Assembly (NCBI GenBank): GCA_023390705.1
Contig: JAEWCI010000444.1
Location: forward strand, 1-6,324
Origin: Pseudomonadota bacterium
GTDB lineage: Bacteria > Pseudomonadota > Alphaproteobacteria > Acetobacterales > Acetobacteraceae
Length of the DNA: 6,324 nucleotides
Reading direction: 5' to 3'
Both the position numbers and the translations under genes were made by a program. Position 1 is the stretch's first letter. Each line of letters starts with the position of its first letter. Of the stretch, positions 1 to 5,881 are shown piece after piece. The notes under the pieces are model-generated. The model made no database searches and was not told the origin of the DNA. It was given only the letters and a program-made list of their open reading frames with translations.

Positions 1-1
1 C

Positions 2-403
2 TACTGGGGCCTGACCCAGCAGGAATACTATGCCCGCGCCGATGTCTGGCCGCTCGATCCGGCGGGCGAGATCATCGTCGGCATCATGGTGGAGGAGGTG
101 AAGGCCATCCGCAACCTGCCGCAAATGCTGCGGGAAGTGCCGGGGATCGGCGTGGTCATCATCGGCGAGGGCGATCTCTCGCAGGAACTCGGCATCCCCC
201 GACAATACGATAACCCGGCGCTGCTCTCGGCCATCGCCGAGGTGCTGGCGATCTGCAAGGAGCACAACGTGGTCTGCGGCCATCCGCATGTGAATGCGAA
301 GAATGTCGAGGCGCTGCTGGAGCAGGGCTTCCGCTGGCTGATGCCGGCGCCCGTCACCTCCTTCCCCGGCCTTGAGCGCGGCCGGGCGGCGAGCGGCCGA
401 TGA
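2..403 (+). CDS. HpcH/HpaI-family aldolase, C-terminal part (5' end outside window)
   Basis: The last 133 residues of a class II, metal-dependent aldolase of the HpcH/HpaI family, which cleaves or forms 2-oxo acids by retro-aldol/aldol reactions in the cytoplasm. The reading frame is open from base 2, so the gene begins left of the window; the first ATG in the visible part (base 86) is internal. In visible-residue numbering, the segment VEEVKAIRNL matches the strand carrying the metal-binding glutamate (E31, bases 92-94), and IIGEGDLSQELG matches the family's G-x-x-D-L-S signature with metal-binding aspartate D58 (bases 173-175). The start YWGLTQQEYYARADVWPLDP contains an insertion I associate with HpaI-like proteins of catabolic clusters. 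HpaI itself is about 260 residues, so roughly half is visible. The stop overlaps the next start as ATGA, implying co-translation. The family is secure; the substrate is unknown. Confidence 0.9.
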   Translation, partial: YWGLTQQEYYARADVWPLDPAGEIIVGIMVEEVKAIRNLPQMLREVPGIGVVIIGEGDLSQELGIPRQYDNPALLSAIAEVLAICKEHNVVCGHPHVNAKNVEALLEQGFRWLMPAPVTSFPGLERGRAASGR

Positions 404-1299
404 GCGGCGCGGCACAGTTCCGCCTTGGCCTGATCGGCTATGGCGAGATCGGCAGCACGCTGGGCGCCGGGCTGCGGCGCAGCGGCCTTGCGGAGGTGTT
501 GTCCTACGACAAATACGCCTTCGATGGCCCCTATGCCGCGCTGATCCAGCGGCGCGCACAGGAAGCGGGCGTGCCGTTGCTGCGCTCGGCGGCCGAACTG
601 GCCGGGCGGGCGGAGATCATCATCGGTGCCACGCCCGGCTCCTCCTCCATCGCCAGCGCCGAGGCGCTGGTGCCGCATCTGCGGCCGCAGCACCTCGTCG
701 TGGACATCGCCTCGGCGACGCCCCGGGTGAAGCAGGCGGTGGCGGAGCGGCTGGCGGGCAGCGGTGCCGGCTTCGCGGATGGCTCGATCGTCGGCACGCC
801 CAAGGACGGGCATGGCATGCCGATCCTGCTCGCCGGCGCGCCGGCGGCGCGGCTGCGGGATGCGCTGGTGCCCTGGGGCATGAACCTCACGGTGGTGGGG
901 GAGCGCATCGGCGACGCCTCTGCCATCAAGATCCTCCGTTCCGTGCTGATGAAAGGGCTGGAGGCGCTGCTGCTGGAATGCCTGCTCGGCGCCAGGCGCT
1001 ACGGCATAGATGCCGCGGTGCTGTCCTCCATCGAGAAGACCATGGCGCGCCCCTTCTCGCAGATCGTGCAGGGCCTGCTGACCACCGATGCGATCCATGC
1101 CGGGCGGCGTTCCGAGGAAGCCGCCATGTCGGCGGAGGCGCTGGCGGAGGTCGGGCTGGATGGCTTCGTCACCCGTGCCGTCGCGGAACGGCTGCGCTGG
1201 GTCGCGGAACTGGGCATGAAGGAGCATTTCGGCGGCCAGGTGCCGCAGGACTGGCAGACGGCGCTGGACGGGATCGAGGCAAGGCTCGCCGGCCGCTGA
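400..1299 (+). CDS. NAD(P)-dependent oxidoreductase, beta-hydroxyacid dehydrogenase-like with DUF1932-type C-terminal domain
   Basis: A 299-residue cytoplasmic dehydrogenase. The N-terminus is a Rossmann fold: GLIGYGEIGSTLGAGL carries the GxGxxG dinucleotide loop at residues 13-18. D37 at the end of the second strand suggests a preference for NAD over NADP (inference). DGSIVGTPKDGHGMPILLAG sits where beta-hydroxyacid dehydrogenases have their substrate-binding loop. The helix SAIKILRSVLMKGLEALLLE contains the expected catalytic lysine, K177, and is typical of the DUF1932 domain found after 6-phosphogluconate-dehydrogenase-type Rossmann domains; this all-helical part runs from about residue 170 to the end. 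The start at 400 is chosen because its ATG overlaps the aldolase stop (ATGA) and leaves only nine residues before the first Rossmann strand. No strong ribosome binding site precedes it, so translational coupling is likely. Probably oxidises or reduces a hydroxy acid linked to the aldolase; the substrate is not determinable. Confidence 0.9.
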   Translation: MSGAAQFRLGLIGYGEIGSTLGAGLRRSGLAEVLSYDKYAFDGPYAALIQRRAQEAGVPLLRSAAELAGRAEIIIGATPGSSSIASAEALVPHLRPQHLVVDIASATPRVKQAVAERLAGSGAGFADGSIVGTPKDGHGMPILLAGAPAARLRDALVPWGMNLTVVGERIGDASAIKILRSVLMKGLEALLLECLLGARRYGIDAAVLSSIEKTMARPFSQIVQGLLTTDAIHAGRRSEEAAMSAEALAEVGLDGFVTRAVAERLRWVAELGMKEHFGGQVPQDWQTALDGIEARLAGR

Positions 1300-1311
1300 A
1301 CGGCCATTTCC

Positions 1312-1319
1312 GGGGAGGA
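1312..1319 (+). promoter_or_regulatory. Ribosome binding site of first Bug/TctC gene
   Basis: GGGGAGGA lies 7 bases before the ATG at 1327 and fixes that start. A second purine run, AGGAG at 1321-1325, is too close to the start to be the main site. It is the strongest Shine-Dalgarno sequence in the left cluster, consistent with a binding protein needed in larger amounts than the enzymes. Confidence 0.75.
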
Positions 1320-1326
1320 CAGGAGA

Positions 1327-2316
1327 ATGCAATCGCTTGACGGGTTCCTGCCGCGGCGGCGCCAGTTGCTGGCGTTCGCCGGCGGCCTGCTGGCGGCGCC
1401 CGGCATCCTGCGCGCGGAGAGCTACCCGGCGCGGGCGGTGCGGGTGATCAATGCCTACAGCCCAGGCGGCACGGCGGATGTGGTTTCGCGCATCGTGCTG
1501 GGCGGACTCTCGGCAAGGATGGGGCAGCAATTCGTGGTCGAGAACCGGCCGGGCGCCGCCGGCACGGTGGCGGCCCAGGCGGTGGCACGGGCAACGCCGG
1601 ATGGCTACACCCTGCTCTATGACGCGACGGCACATTCGGTGAACCCGTCGCTCTTCGGCGCGCGGCTCAGCTACGACACGCGCAAGGACCTGCTGCCGGT
1701 CTTCCTGACCATGGTGGCGCCCACCACGCTGCATGCCAACAACGACTTCCCGGCGAAGACCGTGCCGGAGCTGATCGCCCTGGCCAAGGCCAATCCCGGC
1801 AAATTCGACTGCAGCTCGACCGGGATCGGTACCGTGCAGCATGTCTCGCTCGAACTCTTCAATCACATGGCCGGCACGCGCATCAACCATGTCGTGTACC
1901 GGGAGGCGGGGGCGGCGAGGAACGACCTGCTCTCCGGCCGGGTGCCGCTGCAGTTCAGCAATGTGCCGGCCTCGGTTCCGGTCTTCGCCTCCAAGTCGGC
2001 CCTGGTCATGGCGCATTGCGGTCTGCAGCCGCTGGACGTGCTGCCGGGCGTGCCGGCCATGGCGGATACCCTGCCGGGCTTCGAGACCTATGAGTGGAAC
2101 GGCATCTTCGCCCCGGCCGGCGCGCCGCGGGAGATCATGCTGAAGCTGAATACCGAATTGAACGCGACGATCCGCGATGCCGCCATCGCGGAGCGCCTGA
2201 ACACGCTGGGTGCCCTGACGCGCGCCAACACGCTGGAGGAATTCGCCGCCTTCCGCGAGCAGCAGATCGAATTCTTCACCGGCATGGTGCGCATGGCGAA
2301 TATCCGCATCGACTGA
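1327..2316 (+). CDS. Bug/TctC-family tripartite tricarboxylate transporter substrate-binding protein (divergent)
   Basis: A 329-residue periplasmic binding protein of the Bug family, which captures carboxylates for TctAB-type membrane transporters or acts as a sensor. Residues 1-30 form a signal peptide with RRRQLL at 10-15 (twin-arginine-like), a hydrophobic core and a likely cut after ILRA. Family marks follow: SPGGTAD (45-51) for the first ligand loop, ENRPGAAG (72-79), ATPDGYTLL (89-97), and a C-terminal FAPAGAP. Length is normal for the family. Oddities are the usual VPYxGSAPALTDLL region, which here reads VVYREAGAARNDLL (189-202), and the mature protein's only two cysteines, C162 and C231, where the neighbouring paralogue has none. 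This suggests a changed ligand and possibly a disulfide (inference). It lies 27 bases after the dehydrogenase and 55 before the amidohydrolase, so it is probably the uptake part of that operon. No TctA or TctB gene is in the window. Confidence 0.92.
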   Translation: MQSLDGFLPRRRQLLAFAGGLLAAPGILRAESYPARAVRVINAYSPGGTADVVSRIVLGGLSARMGQQFVVENRPGAAGTVAAQAVARATPDGYTLLYDATAHSVNPSLFGARLSYDTRKDLLPVFLTMVAPTTLHANNDFPAKTVPELIALAKANPGKFDCSSTGIGTVQHVSLELFNHMAGTRINHVVYREAGAARNDLLSGRVPLQFSNVPASVPVFASKSALVMAHCGLQPLDVLPGVPAMADTLPGFETYEWNGIFAPAGAPREIMLKLNTELNATIRDAAIAERLNTLGALTRANTLEEFAAFREQQIEFFTGMVRMANIRID

Positions 2317-2325
2317 AACCCGATG

Positions 2326-2347
2326 GGCGCGGCGGCAGGGCCGCGCC
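2326..2347 (+). terminator. Intergenic hairpin between Bug gene and amidohydrolase
   Basis: A perfect 8-base-pair stem, GGCGCGGC (2326-2333) with GCCGCGCC (2340-2347), closed by a 6-base loop, starts 9 bases after the stop codon at 2314-2316. No T-run follows, so it is not a classic rho-independent terminator. As the next gene begins at 2372 on the same strand, it may act as a partial terminator or as a 3' stabiliser that raises binding-protein mRNA over the enzyme mRNA, as known for other binding-protein operons. The structure is seen; the role is inferred. Confidence 0.4.
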
Positions 2348-2355
2348 TCCGCCAC

Positions 2356-2361
2356 AGGGAG
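2356..2361 (+). promoter_or_regulatory. Ribosome binding site of amidohydrolase
   Basis: AGGGAG lies 10 bases before the ATG at 2372. It begins 8 bases after the intergenic hairpin, so it is outside that stem and should be free for ribosomes. Confidence 0.6.
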
Positions 2362-2371
2362 TTGGGCATCC

Positions 2372-3460
2372 ATGACAGCAGCTTCGGACCCGTATCTCAC
2401 CCCCTCGCGCCAGGTGGTCGTGCGGGAGGATTGGCTCGCCCAGGTGCAGGAGGAGATCATTGATCCCGCCCTGCCGATCATCGACCCGCACCACCATCTG
2501 TGGGATCATCCGGACGAGCGCTACATGCTGGATGAGCTGCTGCGCGACACGGCCAGCGGCCACGATATCCGCGCCACCATCTTCGTGCAGTGCGGCGCCA
2601 TGTACCGCCCGGCCGGACCGGAGGAGCACCGCTCCCTGGGCGAGACCGAATTCGTCACTGGCGTCGCCGCGCAGAGCGCCAGCGGGCGCTACGGGCCCAC
2701 GCGCGCCTGCGCCGGCATCATCGGCATGGCCGACCTGACGCTCGGCGACCGGGTGGAAGCGGTGCTGGAAGCGCATGTCGGGATCGCGCGGGAACGCTTC
2801 TGCGGGGTGCGCAACCGCACCGCCTGGCATCCTTCGCCGGAAATCCGTTCCAACCTGGTCTCACCACCGCCAGGACCGCTGGAGCACCCTGCCTTCCAGG
2901 CCGGGGCGCGGCGGCTGGCGGCGATGGGGCTGACGCTGGATGTCTGGGCCTATCACACGCAACTGCCGCCGGTGGCCGAACTGGCCCGCGCGGTGCCGGA
3001 ACTGACGCTGGTTGTCGATCATGTCGGCGGCCCCATCGGCGTCGGTCCCTTCGCGGACCGCCGGGCGGAAGTGTTTGAAACCTGGCGGCGCGAGATGCTG
3101 GCCCTCGCCGCCCTGCCGAATGTCGCGGTGAAGCTGGGCGGGCTTGCCATGCATGTCGGCGGCTTCGGCTTCCATCTGCGGCCGCGACCGCCGGGTTCCG
3201 CCGAGATGGCGGAAGCCTGGCGCCCCTATATCGAAACCTGCATCGAGGCTTTCGGCGTGCGGCGCTGCATGTTCGAGAGCAATTTCCCGGTGGACAAGGG
3301 CATGTGCAGCTATCCGGTGCTGTGGAACGCCTTCAAGCGCCTGGCCAGTGGTGCCAGCGCGGCGGAACGCACGGCGCTGTTCGGCGGCACCGCGGTGCGC
3401 CTCTATCGGCTGGACAGGCTGCCGCCCGGCGTGGCGCCGGACCTGACCGGCATCATCTGA
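2372..3460 (+). CDS. Metal-dependent amidohydrolase / lactonase-like TIM-barrel hydrolase (Amidohydro_2, COG3618 type)
   Basis: A 362-residue cytoplasmic TIM-barrel hydrolase of the amidohydrolase superfamily; relatives hydrolyse lactones such as 2-pyrone-4,6-dicarboxylate and sugar-acid lactones. PIIDPHHHLWDHP has the first-strand HxH metal motif (H40, H42). WAYHTQL supplies a strand-5 histidine (H195), LVVDHVGGPIG the strand-6 histidine (H217), and NVAVKLGGLAM (K254) is the family's VKxSG-like segment. CMFESNFPVDKG near residues 299-310 is the strand-8 motif: N304 stands where many relatives have the catalytic aspartate (SDWP type), with D308 just behind; I recall ESNFPVDK as a regular subgroup version rather than damage. 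The preceding leader VVVREDWLAQVQEEIIDPALP fits that subgroup. There is no signal peptide. Last gene of the left cluster, it may open a lactone or ring before dehydrogenase and aldolase steps; the substrate is unknown. Confidence 0.9.
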   Translation: MTAASDPYLTPSRQVVVREDWLAQVQEEIIDPALPIIDPHHHLWDHPDERYMLDELLRDTASGHDIRATIFVQCGAMYRPAGPEEHRSLGETEFVTGVAAQSASGRYGPTRACAGIIGMADLTLGDRVEAVLEAHVGIARERFCGVRNRTAWHPSPEIRSNLVSPPPGPLEHPAFQAGARRLAAMGLTLDVWAYHTQLPPVAELARAVPELTLVVDHVGGPIGVGPFADRRAEVFETWRREMLALAALPNVAVKLGGLAMHVGGFGFHLRPRPPGSAEMAEAWRPYIETCIEAFGVRRCMFESNFPVDKGMCSYPVLWNAFKRLASGASAAERTALFGGTAVRLYRLDRLPPGVAPDLTGII

Positions 3461-3463
3461 TAC

Positions 3464-3502
3464 CCGCGGGCCGCCGGCTTCCGGGCAGCCGGAAGCGCGG
3501 GG
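3464..3502 (+). terminator. Hairpin terminator candidate after amidohydrolase
   Basis: Starting 17 bases after the stop, GCTTCCGG (3477-3484) pairs perfectly with CCGGAAGC (3489-3496) around a 4-base loop, GCAG. Outside it, CCCGC (from 3463) can pair with GCGGG (3497-3501), leaving an unpaired stretch on the left arm. No T-run follows. Its position at the end of the four-gene cluster suggests it ends transcription or protects the 3' end, possibly together with Rho. Confidence 0.45.
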
Positions 3503-3590
3503 GCGCATTCAGGGCTGTGGTGGGAAGCGGGCGAAGCTGCCGGCAACCCGCCACCCTGCCGCGGAAGGGCAAGATTCCCCTGCATGGTGG

Positions 3591-3604
3591 CCGGCCCGGG
3601 CCGG
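3591..3604. repeat. 14-base GC palindrome in the intergenic gap
   Basis: CCGGCCCGGGCCGG is a perfect 14-base palindrome in the 284-base gap between the amidohydrolase and the second Bug gene. Palindromes of G and C arise readily in DNA this GC-rich, so I give it no function; it could be a protein-binding site. Confidence 0.3.
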
Positions 3605-3672
3605 GGCATGCGCGCCGAGGCTTCGCCGCTTCGCGATCGGCGGGCCCGTGCCATGCGACGTGGATCAGCAGG

Positions 3673-3697
3673 TTTTCCCGCCAGGAGACCGGGAAAA
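3673..3697. promoter_or_regulatory. Inverted repeat upstream of second Bug gene (operator or leader hairpin candidate)
   Basis: TTTTCCCG (3673-3680) and CGGGAAAA (3690-3697) form a perfect 8-base inverted repeat with a 9-base spacer, 47 bases before the start codon at 3745. The outer A/T tracts stand out in GC-rich surroundings. This spacing fits a dimeric repressor or activator site at a promoter, or a hairpin in the mRNA leader. I could not identify a convincing -35/-10 pair beside it. Confidence 0.4.
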
Positions 3698-3733
3698 TGG
3701 TCTAAGCTGCGCGCCATAAGCAAGAACGAAGAA

Positions 3734-3740
3734 GGGAGGT
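3734..3740 (+). promoter_or_regulatory. Ribosome binding site of second Bug/TctC gene
   Basis: GGGAGGT lies 4 bases before the ATG at 3745, within a purine-rich run beginning near 3728. It is strong and decides the start, which is also the only ATG that retains the complete twin-arginine signal peptide. Confidence 0.75.
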
Positions 3741-3744
3741 AGCC

Positions 3745-4728
3745 ATGACACGCCTGCCCATCGGGCGCCGGGGCCTGGTGACCCTGGCCGCCGCAGCGCC
3801 GGCACTCGCTTTTCCGCAGCGCGCCGGAAGCCAGCAGGACTGGCCATCCCGCCCGATCACCATGATCGTGCCCTATCCGCCCGGCGGCACATCCGACCTG
3901 TCGGCCCGCTCCGTCACGCAGAAGCTCGGTGAGATCCTGGGGCAGTCCATCGTCATCGAGAACCGGGCCGGCGCGGGCGGGAGCATCGGCGCCGAGGTCG
4001 TCTCCCGGGCGCGGCCTGACGGCTATACGCTGCTGACCTTCCCGACCGCCGTGCTGACCATCAGCCCCCATATCATGAACCTGTCCTACGACCCGGCGAC
4101 AGCCTTCACACCCGTGGCGATGATCACGGTCGCCCATGGCGTGATCGCCGCGCATCCCTCGCTGCCCTTCCGGGATGCCGCCGGGCTGGTCGCCTACGCC
4201 AAGGCCCATCCCGGGCAGCTCCGCTTCGGTTCGGCCGGGAACGGCACCATCACCCAGCTCTCCGGGGAGATGTTCGCCGAGGCCGCCGGCATTCGCCTGG
4301 AACATGTGCCCTATCGCGGCTCGGCGCCCTCGTTGACGGATCTGCTCGCGGGGCGGGTGCAACTGCTGTTCGACTCCGTGGCGATCCCGGCGATTCACGA
4401 TGGCCGGCTGGTCGCCATCGCGACCATCGCCGAGACGCGCAACCCGCAATTGCCGGATGTGCCGACACTCCGCGAGCTTGGCTTCAGGCAGGCGGAAGCC
4501 CTGCCCTGGTTCGGTGTTGCCGCCCCCGCCGGGCTGCCGCTGCCGATCCTGGACCGCCTTGCCTCGGCACTGGAAGCCACGCTGGCGGCGCCTGGCGTGG
4601 CAAGGGCGATGGCGCCCATGGGCCTCACGCCCAGCTTTGAAGCCGGGGAAGCCTTTCCCGACCGGATCCGCCGGGAGCGGGACATGTACGGGGCGGTGGT
4701 GCGGCGGATCGGGGCGCGGGCCGGATAA
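3745..4728 (+). CDS. Bug/TctC-family tripartite tricarboxylate transporter substrate-binding protein (canonical)
   Basis: A 327-residue periplasmic solute-binding protein of the Bug family. The signal peptide has GRRGLVTL at residues 7-14 (twin-arginine-like), an alanine-rich core and a cut probably between about residues 22 and 30. The mature part shows textbook family features: PYPPGGTSD (43-51) in the ligand loop, ENRAGAGGSIGAE (72-84), ARPDGYTLL, FGSAGNGT, then VPYRGSAPSLTDLLAGRV (188-205), LPDVPTLRELGF and the FGVAAPAGLP hinge segment. It has no cysteine. Aligned with the other Bug protein in this window, the first motifs fall at identical residue numbers, but the second-domain ligand loops differ, so different ligands are likely. 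It follows a 284-base gap with a hairpin and has its own leader, so it is probably a separate transcript rather than part of the left operon. No membrane TctA/TctB gene is nearby. The ligand is unknown, likely a carboxylate by family. Confidence 0.95.
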   Translation: MTRLPIGRRGLVTLAAAAPALAFPQRAGSQQDWPSRPITMIVPYPPGGTSDLSARSVTQKLGEILGQSIVIENRAGAGGSIGAEVVSRARPDGYTLLTFPTAVLTISPHIMNLSYDPATAFTPVAMITVAHGVIAAHPSLPFRDAAGLVAYAKAHPGQLRFGSAGNGTITQLSGEMFAEAAGIRLEHVPYRGSAPSLTDLLAGRVQLLFDSVAIPAIHDGRLVAIATIAETRNPQLPDVPTLRELGFRQAEALPWFGVAAPAGLPLPILDRLASALEATLAAPGVARAMAPMGLTPSFEAGEAFPDRIRRERDMYGAVVRRIGARAG

Positions 4729-4790
4729 GGCGGATCGCGGACGGGGGTGAACGCCCGGGCGCGTGAATCCTCCGGCAAACAAGACCCGCA

Positions 4791-4823
4791 GCGGATTGGC
4801 GTTCAGTCCTGAAGGCAATCCGC
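4791..4823. terminator. Stem-loop after second Bug gene
   Basis: GCGGATTG (4791-4798) and CAATCCGC (4816-4823) form a perfect 8-pair outer stem. After a small internal loop, TTCA and TGAA extend it inwards to a 4-base loop, GTCC. It lies about 60 bases after the second Bug stop and is a good terminator or 3' end candidate for that gene. There is no T-run on either strand, so a rho-independent mechanism is not certain. Confidence 0.45.
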
Positions 4824-4857
4824 CGCAGCCGGCCATCCCCCGGCGCCGGGTGGCACT

Positions 4858-4923
4858 CGGCACCGCTTCCGGTGGCGGCACCCGGATGCTCCGGGTGCTG
4901 CCCCCTCTCCACCGCCGGTGCCG
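4858..4923. terminator. Nested inverted repeats between convergent genes (bidirectional terminator candidate)
   Basis: The core is a 13-pair stem, GGCGGCACCCGGA (4874-4886) with TCCGGGTGCTGCC (4890-4902), including one G-U pair on the + strand, around a 3-base loop. Outside it, CGGCACCG (4858-4865) matches CGGTGCCG (4916-4923). The structure ends 4 bases before the stop codon of the acetyltransferase gene on the - strand, and lies 130 bases after the second Bug stop. It is the strongest hairpin in the window and probably stops transcripts arriving from both sides. No poly-T tract is seen. Confidence 0.5.
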
Positions 4924-4927
4924 CCCG

Positions 4928-5881
4928 TCAGTAGAGAACCGATGGGAACCAGCATCCATCCGGTTCGCCGTATCCGCCCCTGGCCATGAGCGTCATCGGC
5001 TTCACGACACGCATTCCCGCACCCAGGGCCCAGCGGAAGAAGCCCGCCTGCCGCGTCGGCAGGAGAAACGACAGTGGCTCCCCCGCTGCCGCCGCCCCCG
5101 CGAGCAGCGCCGCCATATCCTCCCCGGTTTCCGCGACCCCGTGATTCGCGATCCACCAGCCCGGTGCCGTGAGGTATCCCGTCACCCGGCCGCCGCGTTC
5201 GACGACCATCGGTGCGAAGGACTGCAGCGCGTTGCGCAGTTCATGGGTGCGGGTAATGCCGTGCGCCGCGGCGCAGAGCCTGGCGCATGCGGACAGGTCC
5301 TCCGCGGAGAGCCGCCTCACGCTGAAGCCCTGCGGCACCGTGGCACGGGGGAGGCCGGATACCAGCGCAAGGGGCTCCCTCACCTCGAAGCCGAGCGAGG
5401 CGTACAGCGAGATGGAGCGGGTATTGAAGGCGTCCTGTACCAGGCGCAGGCTGGGCACGTCTTTTCCGCGCTCGATGACCGCCTGCATCAGCAGCCGGCC
5501 GACGCCGCCCCCCTGGAAGGCCGGATCGACGGTGATGGGCCCCACCCCGCGTACCGGATCGCCTTCCGAGAGGAAGTTGGAGCCCACGACGCGTCCACCG
5601 GCTTCGGCGACGACGCCGAAGGTCGAGGGATCGGCAATGAGGATCGCGGCGAGTTGCGCCGCGCTGCCGGGTGAGGGGAAGTCCGGCGGAAAGCCGTGGG
5701 CCCCGGCGATGCCCCGGAAGGCGGCATAGATGATGTGGCCGCAGGCCTCCGCATCGGCCGCCTCCGCGGGGCGGATGCGCACGGCGCCCACCGTGCTTCC
5801 GGTATCCGCGCCGTGTACGCTGCCCGCGACACGGGGCGGCATTACCGCGTTCGTGGGCGGGGCGGGATGGTCGAGTTTCAT
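4928..5881 (-). CDS. GNAT-family N-acetyltransferase, probably two GNAT domains
   Basis: A 317-residue cytoplasmic acetyltransferase expected to move an acetyl group from acetyl-CoA to an amine; the substrate is unknown. After a loose, proline-rich stretch (1-33), the first GNAT domain covers about 35-185: VRIRPAEAADAEACGHIIY opens it, VVGSNFL is strand 4, and VGPITVDPAFQGGGVGRLLM holds the CoA-binding QGGGVG loop at 123-128, followed by SISLYASLGFEV. From FSVRRLSAEDLSACARLC to the end the chain repeats a GNAT-like layout without a clear CoA loop, ending in CWFPSVLY, so it is likely a degenerate second domain. The frame is open back to base 6028, but the start at 5881 is chosen because GGGAGG (5888-5893) precedes it by 6 bases, its ATG overlaps the zinc-ribbon stop as ATGA, and the extra N-terminal residues only read through that gene in another frame. 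Confidence 0.88.
   Translation of the reverse strand: MKLDHPAPPTNAVMPPRVAGSVHGADTGSTVGAVRIRPAEAADAEACGHIIYAAFRGIAGAHGFPPDFPSPGSAAQLAAILIADPSTFGVVAEAGGRVVGSNFLSEGDPVRGVGPITVDPAFQGGGVGRLLMQAVIERGKDVPSLRLVQDAFNTRSISLYASLGFEVREPLALVSGLPRATVPQGFSVRRLSAEDLSACARLCAAAHGITRTHELRNALQSFAPMVVERGGRVTGYLTAPGWWIANHGVAETGEDMAALLAGAAAAGEPLSFLLPTRQAGFFRWALGAGMRVVKPMTLMARGGYGEPDGCWFPSVLY

Noticed and set aside
372..1340. A 322-residue + strand frame overlapping the dehydrogenase
   Set aside because: Its product is Ala/Gly/Arg-rich without motifs, whereas the other frame encodes an intact Rossmann fold with a coupled start.
28..2481. An 817-residue open frame on the - strand, the longest in the window
   Set aside because: It lies antisense to four genes with clear family motifs, its product is rich in Arg, His, Gln and Gly with no recognisable domain, and long antisense frames are expected in DNA this GC-rich.
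3673..3708. A sigma-70-type promoter before the second Bug gene, with TAAGCT (3703-3708) as -10
   Set aside because: TAAGCT matches only three of six consensus bases and has no -35 at the right distance.
4752..4761. 10-base palindrome CGCCCGGGCG after the second Bug gene
   Set aside because: Short GC-only palindromes are expected by chance at this composition; no supporting context.
3403..4959. A 518-residue open frame on the - strand opposite the second Bug gene
   Set aside because: It has low-complexity, Arg/Gly-rich composition and no motif, and it covers a canonical Bug gene and its intergenic flanks; it is a shadow.
4763..5674. A 303-residue + strand frame opposite the acetyltransferase
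   Set aside because: It is antisense to an intact GNAT domain and has no recognisable motif or ribosome binding site.
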